NCBI GenBank assembly: GCA_016859345.1
Contig: CM029126.1
Span: forward strand, 15,121,027 to 15,185,026
Direction: 5' to 3'
DNA: 64,000 nucleotides
DNA from: Istiophorus platypterus
Lineage: Eukaryota; Chordata; Actinopteri; Istiophoriformes; Istiophoridae
The notes beneath the pieces are model-generated. The model worked only from the letters and a program-made list of their open reading frames with translations. It was not told the origin of the DNA and searched no databases. Shown piece after piece: positions 39,001 through 49,695 of this stretch. The translations under genes and the position numbers were made by a program. Position 1 is the first letter of the stretch. Every line of letters begins with the position of its first letter.

Positions 39001-41401
39001 TAATACAAGAGACTCAAAAGATTTAAATTAAATACTAAGTTTTGAGCTTATTTTAAATATTGAAAAGCAATGAACTACTTCTCACAGGTTTCTGTTAATG
39101 ATACTTTTCCCCTCTTTTTCTCTCTACAGAACCACAGTCGAATAAGAAAGGTAAGCTTGTATTCAGCATGATTAAAGCGTAGAATTTTTCCTCTTTTACA
39201 CTGAGCGGTTTTTATTTCTTACTTTTGGTCACGGCTAAATGTGCTATTGCCTTGTTGACTCCATCCTTAGTGTCTGCAGTTGATGAATATGATTATACCA
39301 CATCTGAGAGAGGCCCTACCTATGAATATGAGGAAAAGGTAAGTTGATGATCATGCTAGCCTTTCTTAAAGGCTGGTGATATTTCAGATAGACTCCATCC
39401 CTGTCCAATAGACAATATGATCAGACATAAAAGAAATGTCAGAAATATGTACGTTGTGTATGCATGATATCTTTTCAATGTTTCTGTTTCACAATAAATC
39501 CCTTTATCCTTACACATTGCTCTTCTCTTAGATCAACACATCCGCAGAGCTCAAGCAGGTAGTAAACAAGCCTCCTGAGATTGCGAGAGATGAACTGGTA
39601 AGGGTTAAGCATGAACATCATAATGCTCGTGTTTAATTGCTTGAAGATTTCTAATCAGAATGAAATGTTTCAATTTTTCTCTACATGCCTCCCTCGTTTC
39701 ATGTCTCACTGCACATTTCATTTCTTTCTATAGCAACCTGATGCCTTGGAGACGTTTAATCGTGGCGCCATGGTGGGGTTGCTGGTGGTAGCAGTGGCGA
39801 TTGCTATGGTGATGGTAATCAGCCTGCTGCTGGTGCGCAGGAAGCCATATGGCACCATCAGTCATGGCATTGTAGAGGTACGACCCCAAATTGACCTTTA
39901 ATTTGAGATTAGAACAGACTTAAAGGATGACCTGTGGTCTTGTAATTTGCAGTTTAACAAAAACTCTTATAAAATAGTAAGACTGTCTAAAGCATGATAA
40001 AGGTTTTGCGATTCATTTCATACATTCATTGTTTTCCTTTTTTTCCACAAAAATATATCACTGTCAAACAGCCATGTTCACAGAATATTGCTACCCATGT
40101 TTGCTCTCTTGCCTTCAGGATTTCACTTTTGGACGGATGACTTAGCAAATTTGGCTTTGATTTGCATTGCAGTAATTAAATCTTATACATAAAAGAGAAT
40201 AAAAGTGCAATGTGGTGCAAGGCCTAGTGTAATTCTAGCAAAGAGTTTAACTGTGAAATTGTCATGGAAACCAGCAGCTGCTTGCAGCATGGGTATCAGT
40301 CTGATACCCATGCTGCAAGATATGCTTAACTGTCAGCAAATATATAAAGTATATTAACTTTCTTTTTGTAAAAACATGTCAGAGCCACTGGTATGACCCT
40401 TAAGTTAAAGGAATACTATGACAGTTTTGGGAACTACGCTTGTTGGCAGTCTCGCCAAGAGATTTAGAAGCATTAGAAGATTGATAGCACTCTGACGGCT
40501 GCTCTGTATCTATGAAGTTACAGCTAGTAGCTTACAGCAATTCAACATAAGGACTGGTAATAGGGTGAAACAGCCAGTGTGGCTCTGTCCTACGATTTTT
40601 GTACGGGTTAAACAAACAAGAAACAATGTGTTTAATATTTAGTTTGAGAGTTGCTGGTCAGCAGATTTTGTAACTGTTGGACATAGCCAGGCAAGCTGTT
40701 TTGCCCATGTGTGCATTCACTATGCCAAGCTGAGCTAACCGGCTTCTGGCTGCTACATAATGCTTACCGTTACGTATGAGACTGGTATCAAACAGTTCAT
40801 CTAACTCTTGGCAAGTAAGTTAATATGCATATTTCAAAAAATGTCCAACTGTTCCTTCTAGAGGCAGTTGGTAAGGAATTACTGTATATGTTTATAGGTC
40901 ATAGTATTATTTTTTTAAGATGATTTTAGCTGACGCTCAGGATGTGAACCACAACCCTTCCTGTCATGTCTTTAACCACCTCCTTGCCATGCACGCCTCC
41001 GCTCGTTTTCTGTGCCTTACCCTCTATCCCTTATTTCTCTCACCTCTCCACTATATAACTGTATTCCCCACTGTATCTTATAGTAATACTGTGTCTGTGT
41101 GTGTGTGTGTGTGTAGGGGGGAGGGGGCTGCAATGATCTAGGGGTCTGCCAAGTCCATGGTAGATCCTTCTTGAAGCCGAAGTTTTAAAATTTCATATTC
41201 AGTAAATAATTTGTTCCCATACCAGTTGATGGTGTGGTCCTTGCTGGTGAACCTGTTTTTTTTAGTGTGTTTTAATTCAAGCCTTTGTGTGTCTCGCAGC
41301 AGGTCGACCCCATGCTGACACCAGAAGAACGACAGCTCAACAAAATGCAAAACCATGGCTATGAAAACCCTACCTACAAATTCTTTGAACAGATGAACTG
41401 A
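12162..41401 (+). CDS. aplp1: amyloid-beta precursor-like protein 1 (17 coding exons, 716 aa)
   Basis: Type I membrane glycoprotein of the APP family, acting in neuronal adhesion and processed by secretases. Coding exons: 12162-12227, 30675-30854, 31885-32014, 33278-33390, 33871-34064, 34154-34464, 35752-35879, 36142-36216, 36321-36479, 36566-36694, 37068-37167, 37257-37424, 39130-39150, 39271-39338, 39532-39597, 39734-39877 and 41303-41401. They sum to 2151 nt in one frame. Signal peptide 1-20; E1 growth-factor-like domain about 37-125 (AEPQIAMFCGR); copper-binding-like domain 126-190; acidic region about 240-288; E2 about 345-535; N-glycosylation sequons at N508 and N616; membrane segment about 648-670; YENPTY at 704-709. 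No Kunitz domain. E2 and the second half of E1 are closest to APLP1 (VSEALLVP, RFLHQE, ADNQSKNLPK, QTLEEQV), not APLP2, and the neighbours zbtb32 and igflr1 agree. The start at 12162 has a good Kozak context (GAAAATGG); an in-frame ATG at 12096 is weaker and would bury the signal peptide. Confidence 0.92.
15438..15497. repeat. (CA)n microsatellite
   Basis: About 30 uninterrupted CA units in aplp1 intron 1. Confidence 0.95.
20219..20321. repeat. (GA)n / GAGAGTGA purine repeat
   Basis: GAGAGTGAGAGAGA-type array at about 20219-20276, then a second GA block at about 20307-20321 after a G-run. Confidence 0.9.
20765..21062. repeat. compound (CT)n (TA)n (TATG)n microsatellite
   Basis: A (CT)n stretch, an A-run, TATG/TA mixtures, a pure TA core at about 20873-20930, and a long (TATG)n array to about 21022 ending in TG repeats. 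All overlapping open frames are low-complexity Y/I/V/C or H/T strings. Confidence 0.95.
28126..28169. repeat. 15-bp perfect inverted repeat
   Basis: AGATCTAATCTGGTC at 28126-28140 is exactly complementary to GACCAGATTAGATCT at 28155-28169, with a 14-base spacer that itself repeats GGTCCCAGA-like sequence. Confidence 0.9.
28371..28390. repeat. (CTT)n short microsatellite
   Basis: TTCTTCTTCTTCTTCTTCTT within a T-rich stretch of aplp1 intron 1. Confidence 0.85.
30675..30854 (+). CDS. aplp1: aplp1 exon 2: E1 growth-factor-like domain, first part
   Basis: Acceptor GCTCACCAG|GCT, donor CAGGAG|GTAGGG, phase 0. Encodes AEPQIAMFCGR, TGQWEPDP and LSYCQE, the N-terminal APP-family signature. Confidence 0.93.
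30855..31884 (+). other. aplp1 intron 2
   Basis: 1.0 kb intron with a C/T-rich stretch before the acceptor. Nothing else recognised. Confidence 0.75.
31885..32014 (+). CDS. aplp1: aplp1 exon 3: E1 growth-factor-like domain, second part
   Basis: Acceptor CGTCCAG|ATG, donor CTAG|GTAAGA, phase 1. Encodes MYPALQISHIEE, HAWCKK and LPYRCL. Confidence 0.93.
32015..33277 (+). other. aplp1 intron 3
   Basis: 1.26 kb intron with a strongly G-rich quadruplex-like tract at 32657-32683. Confidence 0.75.
33278..33390 (+). CDS. aplp1: aplp1 exon 4: copper-binding-like subdomain
   Basis: Acceptor ATTGCTGCAG|AAG, donor AAGGAG|GTGAGA. Reads C-L-E-G-E-Y-V-S-E-A-L across the junction, matching the family spacing C-L-x-G-E-F. 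An in-frame acceptor three bases later (GAAG) would drop one residue. The positions of two APP copper ligands are tyrosines (Y154, Y156). Confidence 0.9.
33391..33870 (+). other. aplp1 intron 4
   Basis: 480-base intron with nothing recognised. Confidence 0.75.
33871..34064 (+). CDS. aplp1: aplp1 exon 5: E1 end
   Basis: Acceptor CCTCTCAG|GAA, donor TCTGT|GTAAGA, phase 2. Encodes ELHSYGMLLPCG and RGVEYVCCP, then a hydrophilic linker. Confidence 0.92.
34154..34464 (+). CDS. aplp1: aplp1 exon 6: acidic region
   Basis: Acceptor CTTCTGCAG|CACC, donor AGCT|GTGAGT, phase 1. Encodes a Ser/Pro stretch, about 45 residues that are almost all Glu and Asp, and a Tyr/Asp-rich tail. The DNA is a purine tract of GAG/GAA/GAT codons. 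Confidence 0.92.
34465..35751 (+). other. aplp1 intron 6 (site where APP/APLP2 carry Kunitz exons)
   Basis: 1.29 kb. No Cys-rich open exon resembling a Kunitz inhibitor was found, and flanking exons 6 and 7 join in phase directly. Confidence 0.7.
35752..35879 (+). CDS. aplp1: aplp1 exon 7: start of E2
   Basis: Acceptor CCATCCAG|TGAC, donor AATGAG|GTGAAT. Encodes RPTDGVDVYF and FLRAKTDLEERRMKRINE, characteristic of APLP1. Confidence 0.94.
36142..36216 (+). CDS. aplp1: aplp1 exon 8: E2
   Basis: 75 nt, in phase. Encodes IMKEWAEADNQSKNLPKSER and QALNE. Confidence 0.94.
36321..36479 (+). CDS. aplp1: aplp1 exon 9: E2
   Basis: Acceptor CTATCAG|CAT, donor CCTCAG|GTAAGT. Encodes HFQSVLQTLEEQV through SDPPQ, with the RLVETHLARVEA helix. 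Confidence 0.95.
36566..36694 (+). CDS. aplp1: aplp1 exon 10: E2
   Basis: Acceptor CCTTCCAG|CCG, donor TTCCAG|GTGTGT. Encodes PERVLQALKRYM and RRHTLRHYQHIVAVDP. Confidence 0.95.
36695..37067 (+). other. aplp1 intron 10
   Basis: 373-base intron ending in T- and A-rich tracts before the acceptor. Nothing else recognised. Confidence 0.75.
37068..37167 (+). CDS. aplp1: aplp1 exon 11: E2 end
   Basis: Acceptor ATTTTCAG|GTG, donor ATTC|GTAAGC, phase 1. Encodes VYTHLHVIEERMNQSLALLY with the sequon N508-Q-S. Confidence 0.94.
37257..37424 (+). CDS. aplp1: aplp1 exon 12: juxtamembrane linker
   Basis: Acceptor CACCTATAG|AGG, donor ATTG|GTGCAT (weak, but the only one that gives the phase required by exon 13). 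Acidic linker with EELLPAESEEEKDDEEEEER. Confidence 0.8.
37425..39129 (+). other. aplp1 intron 12
   Basis: 1.7 kb intron with an 11-base G-run at 37469-37479 and (GA)-rich purine tracts at about 37630-37730. The segment at about 38680-39000 has the even base composition of a decayed transposon or retrocopy, but no frame can be read through it. Confidence 0.6.
39130..39150 (+). CDS. aplp1: aplp1 exon 13: 21-nt microexon
   Basis: Acceptor CTCTACAG|AAC, donor AAAG|GTAAGC. Seven codons (E-P-Q-S-N-K-K with split ends), phase 1 to phase 1, so it can be skipped without a frame change. Confidence 0.78.
39271..39338 (+). CDS. aplp1: aplp1 exon 14
   Basis: Acceptor CATCCTTAG|TGT, donor GAAAAG|GTAAGT. 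Encodes VSAVDEYDYTTSE and PTYEYEEK, a Tyr/Glu-rich extracellular stalk. Confidence 0.85.
39532..39597 (+). CDS. aplp1: aplp1 exon 15
   Basis: Acceptor TTCTCTTAG|ATC, donor GAACTG|GTAAGG. Encodes INTSAELKQ and PPEIARDEL. The sequon N616-T-S and the R-D-E-L end match APLP1 (VNAS and QRDEL). Confidence 0.88.
39734..39877 (+). CDS. aplp1: aplp1 exon 16: membrane span
   Basis: Acceptor TTCTATAG|CAA, donor GTAGAG|GTACGA. Encodes a 23-residue hydrophobic segment from A648 to V670, then RRKPYGTISHGIVE at the cytosolic face. Confidence 0.95.
40281..40319. repeat. perfect palindrome, 19-bp arms
   Basis: CTTGCAGCATGGGTATCAG, one T, and its exact reverse complement. Able to form a cruciform or hairpin. 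Confidence 0.95.
40407..40857. mobile_element. MITE-like element with long inverted ends
   Basis: The left end AAGGAATACTATGACAGTTT and the reverse complement of the right end AAGGAACAGTTGGACATTTT align. The likeness continues inward through CGCCAAGAG / TGCCAAGAG and GATTGATAGCACTCT / GTTTGATACCAGTCT for about 120 bases. Internal phrases (ATAAGGACTGGTAATAGGGT, TGGCTCTGTCC) resemble a dispersed repeat common in percomorph genomes, recalled from general knowledge. No coding capacity, so it is a non-autonomous copy. Target-site duplication is not clear. Confidence 0.75.
41303..41401 (+). CDS. aplp1: aplp1 exon 17: cytoplasmic tail
   Basis: Encodes VDPMLTPEERQLNKMQNHGY and on through ENPTYKFFEQMN to the stop TGA. 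Contains the NPTY endocytosis and adaptor-binding signal (as GYENPTY). A CAGCAG acceptor allows a start at 41303 (VEVD, as in all homologues) or 41300 (adds a Gln). Confidence 0.95.
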   Translation, partial: VDPMLTPEERQLNKMQNHGYENPTYKFFEQMN

Positions 41402-44340
41402 GGTACTGGGGCTGCCAACAAGTCATGCCTGACCACTTGTTTTGCCCCCACCCCCATCCCCACCCCCACTCCACTCTTCCTTACAGTGGTGTCCAAGCTA
41501 CACTCCATGTGATGGATTTATGATGTGTTGAAAACACAAACCCATTGTAAATGACCAACAGCAACCTATCATCATTAACAGAATGTGAATAATGAGATAT
41601 GATACAAACTCACATCACATATTGTAAACTAATACTCCTCTGGGTAAGAGTCTGAGGATTGTTCTTTCCATTTGCTGTGCCACAGCATTTCATAATCCTG
41701 AAAACCTTCCCATCATAAACATGAAAACCATCCCAGTAGCATGACTTGATCTATTGCTCCTCACTAGAAACTGAAATTGAATGGTGCATAATGCTTTATG
41801 ATATTTGTTTTCAATAGTAGTCTATTTGTTCAAGCTGTACCACAGTTAGATATAATGTATCTGTGTAGATGAGTGTGAGTAACAGCCTAGTTACATTATG
41901 GTGTAATTTCTCAATTTAATACCCACTCAGAGATGAGAGGTATATTACCAAGCTAAATGTCAAACTGACCTTACTCCATGAGCGACTGTAACACTGGACA
42001 ATACCTCTAATATTAAGTCATGAACATTAAGTGAGGATGTGGGGGTGTTTACTTTGAATGTGTGACACTAAGGCTTTAATTTAAAACCAGAAGGCCAAAA
42101 AGACCACACTAGTCGATACAGAACTGTGTGCTGGTGGTACAAAAAAAAAAAACATAATGTTTTTGACTTATAAGGATCTGCCCTTAATATTATTATTGTT
42201 TATTTGGCAAAAATATACCAAATATTCTGTTTAGCTAATTTAGTCAGTGAATGAGTTTATTTTATTTGTACCTCTACCTAAAGAACTGAAAAACAGAATA
42301 GTCAAAAGTCCGTTATTTTAATGAAAGCATGACAACTTGGTGTATGATGCTGCTGTATTTATTTGTGTTGTTCCTGTCATTGCTTTTGAAAAGTTGGAAA
42401 TGTCACTGTTCAAAATGGACACTGTAAATAACGTAAGAAATACATACAAGTAGACTTAGACATTTCTATGATTAATTTGCATTGATGTAACGGATTAATA
42501 CATAACAATAGTACATTGTGCTGTTACGAGAAGGAGAAACATTTTCCTAACATGGCTGATTGAAAACGGACTGTTGTAAAAACCAGCACAAGACAACGAC
42601 ACAGTAACTTCTTTCTGAATGTATTTAAGGTAGACGTTGAGATTCCATCTTCTTTTCTGTAATGCATCATTCCCCTCGTAGAACCCAATAGGAGTAGTGA
42701 CGTTCAACACAACCAACAGACAGACCACATGCTTGATGCCCTTCTCATCACTTCCTGTAGCAGCCTGTTCATTTCACATTCGGCAGGAGTGTGTCAGAGC
42801 AGTGGAACTCAAAGCTTAGGCAAATTGTATGAGCAGCGGAGTATATAGAGGCCACGGCTATAGTACTGTGAGGTGTCCGTGTGTGTGTAGTAACTCCTAA
42901 CAAACCACACTCAGGCATGATTGTAGTAAAACATACTGTATGTCTTTAAATCTGCCAGTTCGACATCTTTGGACTAAACAACATTGAATGTTAGTACTCT
43001 ATAGATGCTATATTTAAGTTATTCTATTCATAAATAGCATTTCACTAAATGAATCATTGTAGTTTGTCATATTTATGATCAACATAGTACCCTGTATAAC
43101 TAAGTAAAAAAAGGGACTGCCCCTTTTTTGTGACTGATTGTTAACTGCTTGGTGTCAGTTTGATTCCTTTTAGCCACTTAATTCTACCAGAGCACCTTGG
43201 TTAAGAAAGGTCAAGTTGTGGGTGGTTTATTTTTGTTCATAAATCTTTAACTATGTACTGTAGTAGAGATAACCCATACTAAAATCAGTTCACATTTTAT
43301 TTATTTCCTACTGGTAGAAGTTTTCTTTGAAAACCTTCATTTGTTCGTTCAGAAAAAAAGTTGTTCACGTGTGATTTGTGGGTTGTTTTTCTTTTGTTTT
43401 TGTTTTTTTGTAAGGTTTGCTTTAAAGTAAGCAAAAGAGACTGACTCTCAGAGTTCTGATTTAGCATTAATCCTCTGTCTAATTTGGCAGTTGAATTGCA
43501 GGCTGCGGTTGAGTTATGACAGGTGAAGAGAAGTCATAGCCCTTGTATAATTTGTACAGCTACTTTAGTGAATGAAAAAATTGTATGTCCACAGTTTAAG
43601 TCAGTTGATCTTGTAATGATACTACTGAAACTATAGATGAGTATAAGCTTGCCTATGTTTCCCAAACCACTGAAGGTTTCCTACCAGCATTTAGCAGACT
43701 TAGAATGGTGTATTCTGTAGTTACTCAAATCACATTTGTATGTATGTCCTCTGTCAAATTCTAGACTTCTTTGTTGGTCTGTCCCCTTAATTCCCGATGA
43801 AATATAAACAATGTTATTGAGATTTTAATTGCTGCATTATTGCCTTTTACAATGCTGTGTTTTGGATGTAATTATTCTGTATTTTTTATTTATATGTAAT
43901 AAGCAGTTGGATCAAGGGTCATGCATTTCACCTGTAATGTAATTTTAGAAGCTTGTAAGAGAAAACACTGAAGAGTTTATAACGTTCAGAAATGTGAAAT
44001 AGACAGACATAGGGCTTCTGCCTAATTGACAAGGAGTGACACTAAGCACAAGAAGAACCAAATTACTCCATTTGTGTACAGGTTGCTAAATGTTGGACAT
44101 TGATTCTGTCTGTCTGATTTCAATTACACTACATTGACTCTAGGGATGTTAATAGCATCATTTTGAGAGCTGTTTTTCATTTACATTCAGACCTTTAACC
44201 AAAGACATGCTCTACAAAAACGCAGACAGATATTAAAATTTGGCAAAATGTTCTCTGTTGTGTTACTGTATTGGCAAGCAATCTGATAAATTAAAACAGT
44301 CAAGATAATTAATAGTGTAATAAAAAAAAATAATGGATGA
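41402..44340 (+). other. aplp1: aplp1 3'UTR (extent approximate)
   Basis: About 2.9 kb of AT-rich, non-coding sequence after the stop with no further exon signals; APP-family genes usually have long 3'UTRs. The end is placed by the AATAAA at 44319-44324. Other A/T-rich sites could be used earlier. Confidence 0.45.
44319..44324 (+). terminator. candidate aplp1 polyadenylation signal
   Basis: AATAAA inside GTGTAATAAAAAAAAATAAT. It is the first strong hexamer noted that would close a long 3'UTR. Confidence 0.35.
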
Positions 44341-47300
44341 CCCATAAAGTACTGTCTGTGCTTTTCTTCGTGTACACATTTCTTTTTCTATTAAACCGAC
44401 ATCTCACATATGCAACACACAGGAGGTTGATAATGTTATCTTTATAGTGAGACCTACCATGTAAATGCAACCGTCAAAAGCGGGAAACTGTCTTGCTTAC
44501 TCACAGGTCAAATTAGGTTTTTTTTTTTCTTTGTCTTCTTCCACTGCATCTCCTCACTTCAATTACCTTGGGAAAAAGAAACCTAAATACACCTAGAGAA
44601 CATTTGTTTCTGCTACATTAAAATGCAAATTACAACCTTTTTCATTAGTGAACACTCAAACAAGTTTACCTCAGTGCACAAATTGTTCTTTTACAGCAAT
44701 AAGGATGATAAAATCTAAAATCCAAATCTCCTCATCAGTGTATCATACAATGGTGTATCATAACATATTCAGTAGTAAAAGTTTCTACAAGATATATATC
44801 TCAACCAAGATTAAGATAAGATTTTCTCTCGGTTCATAGAAGGGAGTTTCAGTGAGTCCTTAAACCACAGTGACTTTTCTGTGACGCCAAATTTGTAGTG
44901 CACTTCCTATGTCGGGAAAAGCCAATGTGATACATACTGCATCATTAACCTCTGTCAAACTGAAGAAACCAAATGTAAATTTTGAAAGCCAATGTATTAA
45001 ATTGTTCATTTTAGCTTCCATAGTCATTTACATTGATATATACTGAAAACAATGGAAAAGAGAAAACTGACAGCAGAGATATATAGTACTTCTATTTAAT
45101 AGATGACTACTCTCCTTTGAACTTCATATGTGTAATGAGTGATGATATACTGTAGTGTTTGTTTGTGTTCATTTCCTTTCATGTCTAAGCAAATGACTGC
45201 TTTAATCAAATTGTAGCCCTGAACATATAAGTTGTGATAAGCACCAATAAACATCAGGCCCTCCATAAAAGCAAGTAATAAGTTGCCTTGACACAGTTCC
45301 CAAGTGACACTTAATCTGACACTCAATAGCGTGGGTAGGCCCCACATTTCCTTCACCCACAATTTACAAAGAAGCGTCAAGCCCCAGCCCCTAGCCCTGC
45401 ACAGGTTCACTTCTTCCAAACCACAACATTGACGGGTAGTCCTAGTTACCCAGAAACTGTGAAAAGGCTCTGTGGCAGTACAGTGACAGTTTACCATTGA
45501 TACCTCCAGCGCACATCAGTCATCTTGATAGTGGTTCCTGTGAAGTTGATTGCTCACATACCGCCACTGTGGTAACGAAAGACAGCTCATATTAACCCAG
45601 ACTTTTATCACATCACAGTCTGAGAGCGCGTTTTGTTTAGTTCAGTAACACTTTGATTCATTCAAAAAACAACAATATGAAACCCCTTAGTTTGCAGAGA
45701 TTAAAAAAAACCTTGATAGGTTGATGAAAGATGTTATCGCATGAGCTGTGTACATTAATATGCAAGTTTAAAAAACCCATCCGTATCATCACATGACAAA
45801 TTTTGGTGCTGAAGGAAAAACCAATACCTACTGTTCATAGATGACACTCACACATTTAGAACCTCAGTGAGTCAGCACTGATGCATGGTAGGGTTACTGA
45901 TGGAGATTGTTCAACTGACAGTGAGGGGATGGCAGGTACTGAAGATCGCAGTGTGGGGGGCTGAGAGTCTTGAGATTACTGGTAGGTGAAGCCCTATGCA
46001 TCAGTCTCCTTAGCATATAGCACAAGATGACATTTAAGGGTTTGTATGATGCTAATTTCTCGTGGAGTAATTGATGAGATCAGACTGTCCAGTTGTTTGA
46101 GCAATGCATGACTGTATTCACTGTGGCCTCAAATGTCACACGCACACACACACATACAGAGAGAGAGAGAGAGAAGGATGAAGCTGAAGTTAACATGGAC
46201 GGTCAGCTACATTACTTTACAAGAAGTAATGTTTAGCTGGCTGAAAAAGCACATCCACTGCAAATGGGGTAATAACTTAAGAGGAAAGAAAACAAGAAAA
46301 GAAATCTCAAAGTTGCACCTTTCCTCATGCATTAATATCTGGAGAGGTGCAAACCTGTGGTCACAAGGAAACCATTACAGGGAAGATTACAAGTAAACTA
46401 CCTTTTCGTTAATTCTACAGGCATCCCCGATGTCAATATAAGGAAGGATGCTTAAGTTTAAATGCTACATATTTGGACATATTTGGACATCAGTAACTCT
46501 CATTTAGAGAAGTAAATCTAGCTGTATTTTGCAGCATCAGTTGCATACTTTAAGAGAGAACATTTTGAATCAGCTGAATGCACAATTTAAGGGTTTATTC
46601 ATTTTTCATGTCTGTATATGAGTTAGAAAGATGCAACTCCTCAGATCTATTTATAAGGCCACATATATTCTTAAATGACTAACTATGCAACACATGAGAT
46701 AATTACCAGAATAAACAGTAAAAAAAACAAACAAACAAAAAAATACTACTCAGTTACTTTGCTCACTTTACTCATGACACAGAAATATCACTGTATGGGG
46801 AAAATGGAGGTCAACCTACTAAAATTTATTTTAGATCATATATTAACAGATGTGATGTCAAAAAATTTAATGTTTCTTTGCATGGAAAATTTTTTCATGA
46901 TCTATTTGGCCTTGACAAATCTTTAACTACAACAAGCGATGTAGCCTAAAATTCTCATAATGCTGAGCTAATGACATAATTTGTTATTTAAAACAATAAG
47001 TAGTTTTTATCTTTTATTTCTTTTTTTACTGTTACTTAAAAACAACAAAAGAAAAGCTACCCACCATTAACACAAATATTAGCATAACATCCTATGATTA
47101 GACAATTGATTAGTTGTATAGTTTACTGGCTGATTTCAATGTAAACGACATATAATACTAAACGCTGTTGTACACTTGCTATCATTTTGTGTGGCTAAAG
47201 ATGTGACGAAGAAGAGAATAGTTCCTCTGTGGGCCCCCTGTGGTACTGTATATCCTCCTTCTCAGAAATGATCAAATAAAACATATAGAATTAAATATGC

Positions 47301-49652
47301 ACATTCACTTGAGAGATTTGATGTAAGAATCTGCTGCACAAACCTCTACGACTATAGAATATTTGGGATTAGATACTGTCAGACAGCATGTTAAGACCGT
47401 CTCCTCCCCACCGCACTCACATATCACTTGTCATTGTCAGTGTTTTCCGAAACTAGTCATATAAACCTAACTTTAATGTGACCTACACATAATGCTGGAG
47501 GACGGGCCTTATCAATATTAGATTACTTGCCACTGATGCAATACTAATTAGTGGCCTGATTAAAGGGGATAGTGTTGAGTACTTTAGAAGAGACTTGTTT
47601 AAAGCCAAACATATTAGCACTGTACTTCATTATGAATTCTTTGCTTGAACTACACAGTGCTTATATGAAATTGAAGAAAAAAAAAAAGAAACAGAGAGAT
47701 GATTACTTCAAAATGCAACTCTTTCAAAGTCAACATTCGCTTCAGTGGGATTGCTGTCTCAATAGATTTGTAATATTTTAATTTTGATGACTAAATACAC
47801 CCTACTTATCACTATTACTTTTTTTTTTATATATATACTGGAGTACAACAAATCCCTGTTCTAAGAAACTAGTGCTTTGTCTTATACTAACATTTTTTTA
47901 ACTGATCTACAGAAAACTGGAGCTAGATTTTAATACTTGTTACTGTTGTTAATGTTGTACTAAGTGATTACCTATTTATGCACTTTCATAGCCAAAACCA
48001 AAGTCTTGCGTATGCCTCAACGCTTCTGAAACCTCACAACTATCTGAAATCTCTTCTAATATTTCCGGCGCACTTGAAGGGTTTATTTGAACTCTATGCA
48101 GAAGTATTTGTTTATGTGAAGTATATGCAGCACAAAGCTCCATTTTGACCCTGCTAATTTAAATCTATCTGAAATAGCATCCGTAAATTTAGAATTCATT
48201 TTCTCAATTATGGTGATGACACACAACTCCAAAAAATGCACTTGCTAACATAAAACAAACGGATATCAACAAATTTCTTGCTCCTGGTTTCAAAAACAGG
48301 TGTACTGCTATGATATTAATAAGTGATTAATGAGTGAGTGATTACTCATTATTGTGTCAAGCAAATAGCAAAGGCATTATTAAAACTGAATTAAATTAGC
48401 TTAAATTCACAGTGTTAATAAAAGTAAATGCGGTGGTCACACAGAAACTTGTTTTCTTTCTAAATCTTAAATCACAAATAACAAATTCATACAAAAAAGT
48501 TGCTTTCAGAATCTGCACTATGAACAATTACATTTTACCGCTAAAGACTACTCTCAATTCCTACTGCTGCTTCTCAGTTCATAGCAGATGTGACTTCAAC
48601 GGGCTTTTGCTATCTGAAATTACATGGGCTTGCACTCTCTCCTATTAATCAGATTTTATTGCATCAAAAATACTGCCATCTGCCCTCCAATTGCAATTTG
48701 CCAGCTATACAGTCTATTGCCACTGTTGAAAGTGATACTACAGAAACTGCTTTTGGTATTTTTAGTTTTCATTACAGTTAGTAATCAATAGGTTTTTTTT
48801 TCTGTTTATACTTAGAGCAAGCCTTACTGTACTGAATGCATCTCTCTCTATGAGAGGCTTCACCACAGCTTGAAAACAAAGGCTCAAGCTAACACTTGCC
48901 TGTTCACACATCCTGCAGACACGGAGTGGCATTACGACTCATTTGTAGTCATGTGTCTGATCAACTGATGTGTATAATATCACATTTCATTCTCCCTTTA
49001 GCTCCAATATTGCTCTCCACCAACTCCTGAAGAGAATAATTGGAGTTTTATCTGCTAGATGTTTGACGTTCCTCACCAGCTTGATAAGTTCAATTCAAAT
49101 TGTAAGTTGACAAGTAAATGAACAGATCCATGATTCAATTCTGGCTTGGCTGTGTGCTCCAATTAACACAAGTGGCCATGTTACAGGTGGAAAATCAGTG
49201 AGGGCTAGAGGAAAATGATTTAATATAATTAAATGACCTACGAAACTGTTAATAGCAAAGGATATCATATAATATCATATTATATTCAACCATCAAGGTC
49301 TGCCCAACTGACCAGCTTTCTACAGTTGGCCTATTTTTACAGATTTTGACATTTATATATGACATAGCAAAAGACCAGAGCAGATATTTTTATTTCAAAG
49401 GTACAGGTTTCAGTGAAGCCTAACTCTGTATATTGGTACAACTGGGCCTTTATCTATGTTTCCTGTCACAGATCAGTGACTTTGAAGTGGTTTTTGTCAG
49501 AAAAGCCTTTCCATGTAGTGACCAGCATGTGACGCTGGGGGGGGGGGATTATTTACAGCATGTACAGGTACACTGCACCTGTAGGGCCCACATATATCCC
49601 TGTAAACACTGTCCCCATATCTCTCCCTCTCTCTAGATCATAGGTGCACAGA

Positions 49653-49695
<43 letters not shown>

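Larger units (their letters stand above)
39878..41302 (+). other. aplp1 intron 16
   Basis: 1.4 kb intron holding a perfect 39-base palindrome (40281-40319), a long-TIR repeat (40407-40857) and a short (TG)n at about 41094-41114. It ends in a CAGCAG tandem acceptor. Confidence 0.75.

Noticed and set aside
12162..41401. Identification as aplp2 rather than aplp1
   Set aside because: The gene sits beside a matriptase as human APLP2 does, and the tail resembles APLP2, but the E2 domain, the second half of E1, the lack of Kunitz and the zbtb32/igflr1 neighbours favour aplp1.
45096..45497. 133-codon minus-strand open frame in the aplp1-zbtb32 interval
   Set aside because: No domain, signal peptide or splice context, and mixed composition. 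Consistent with chance.
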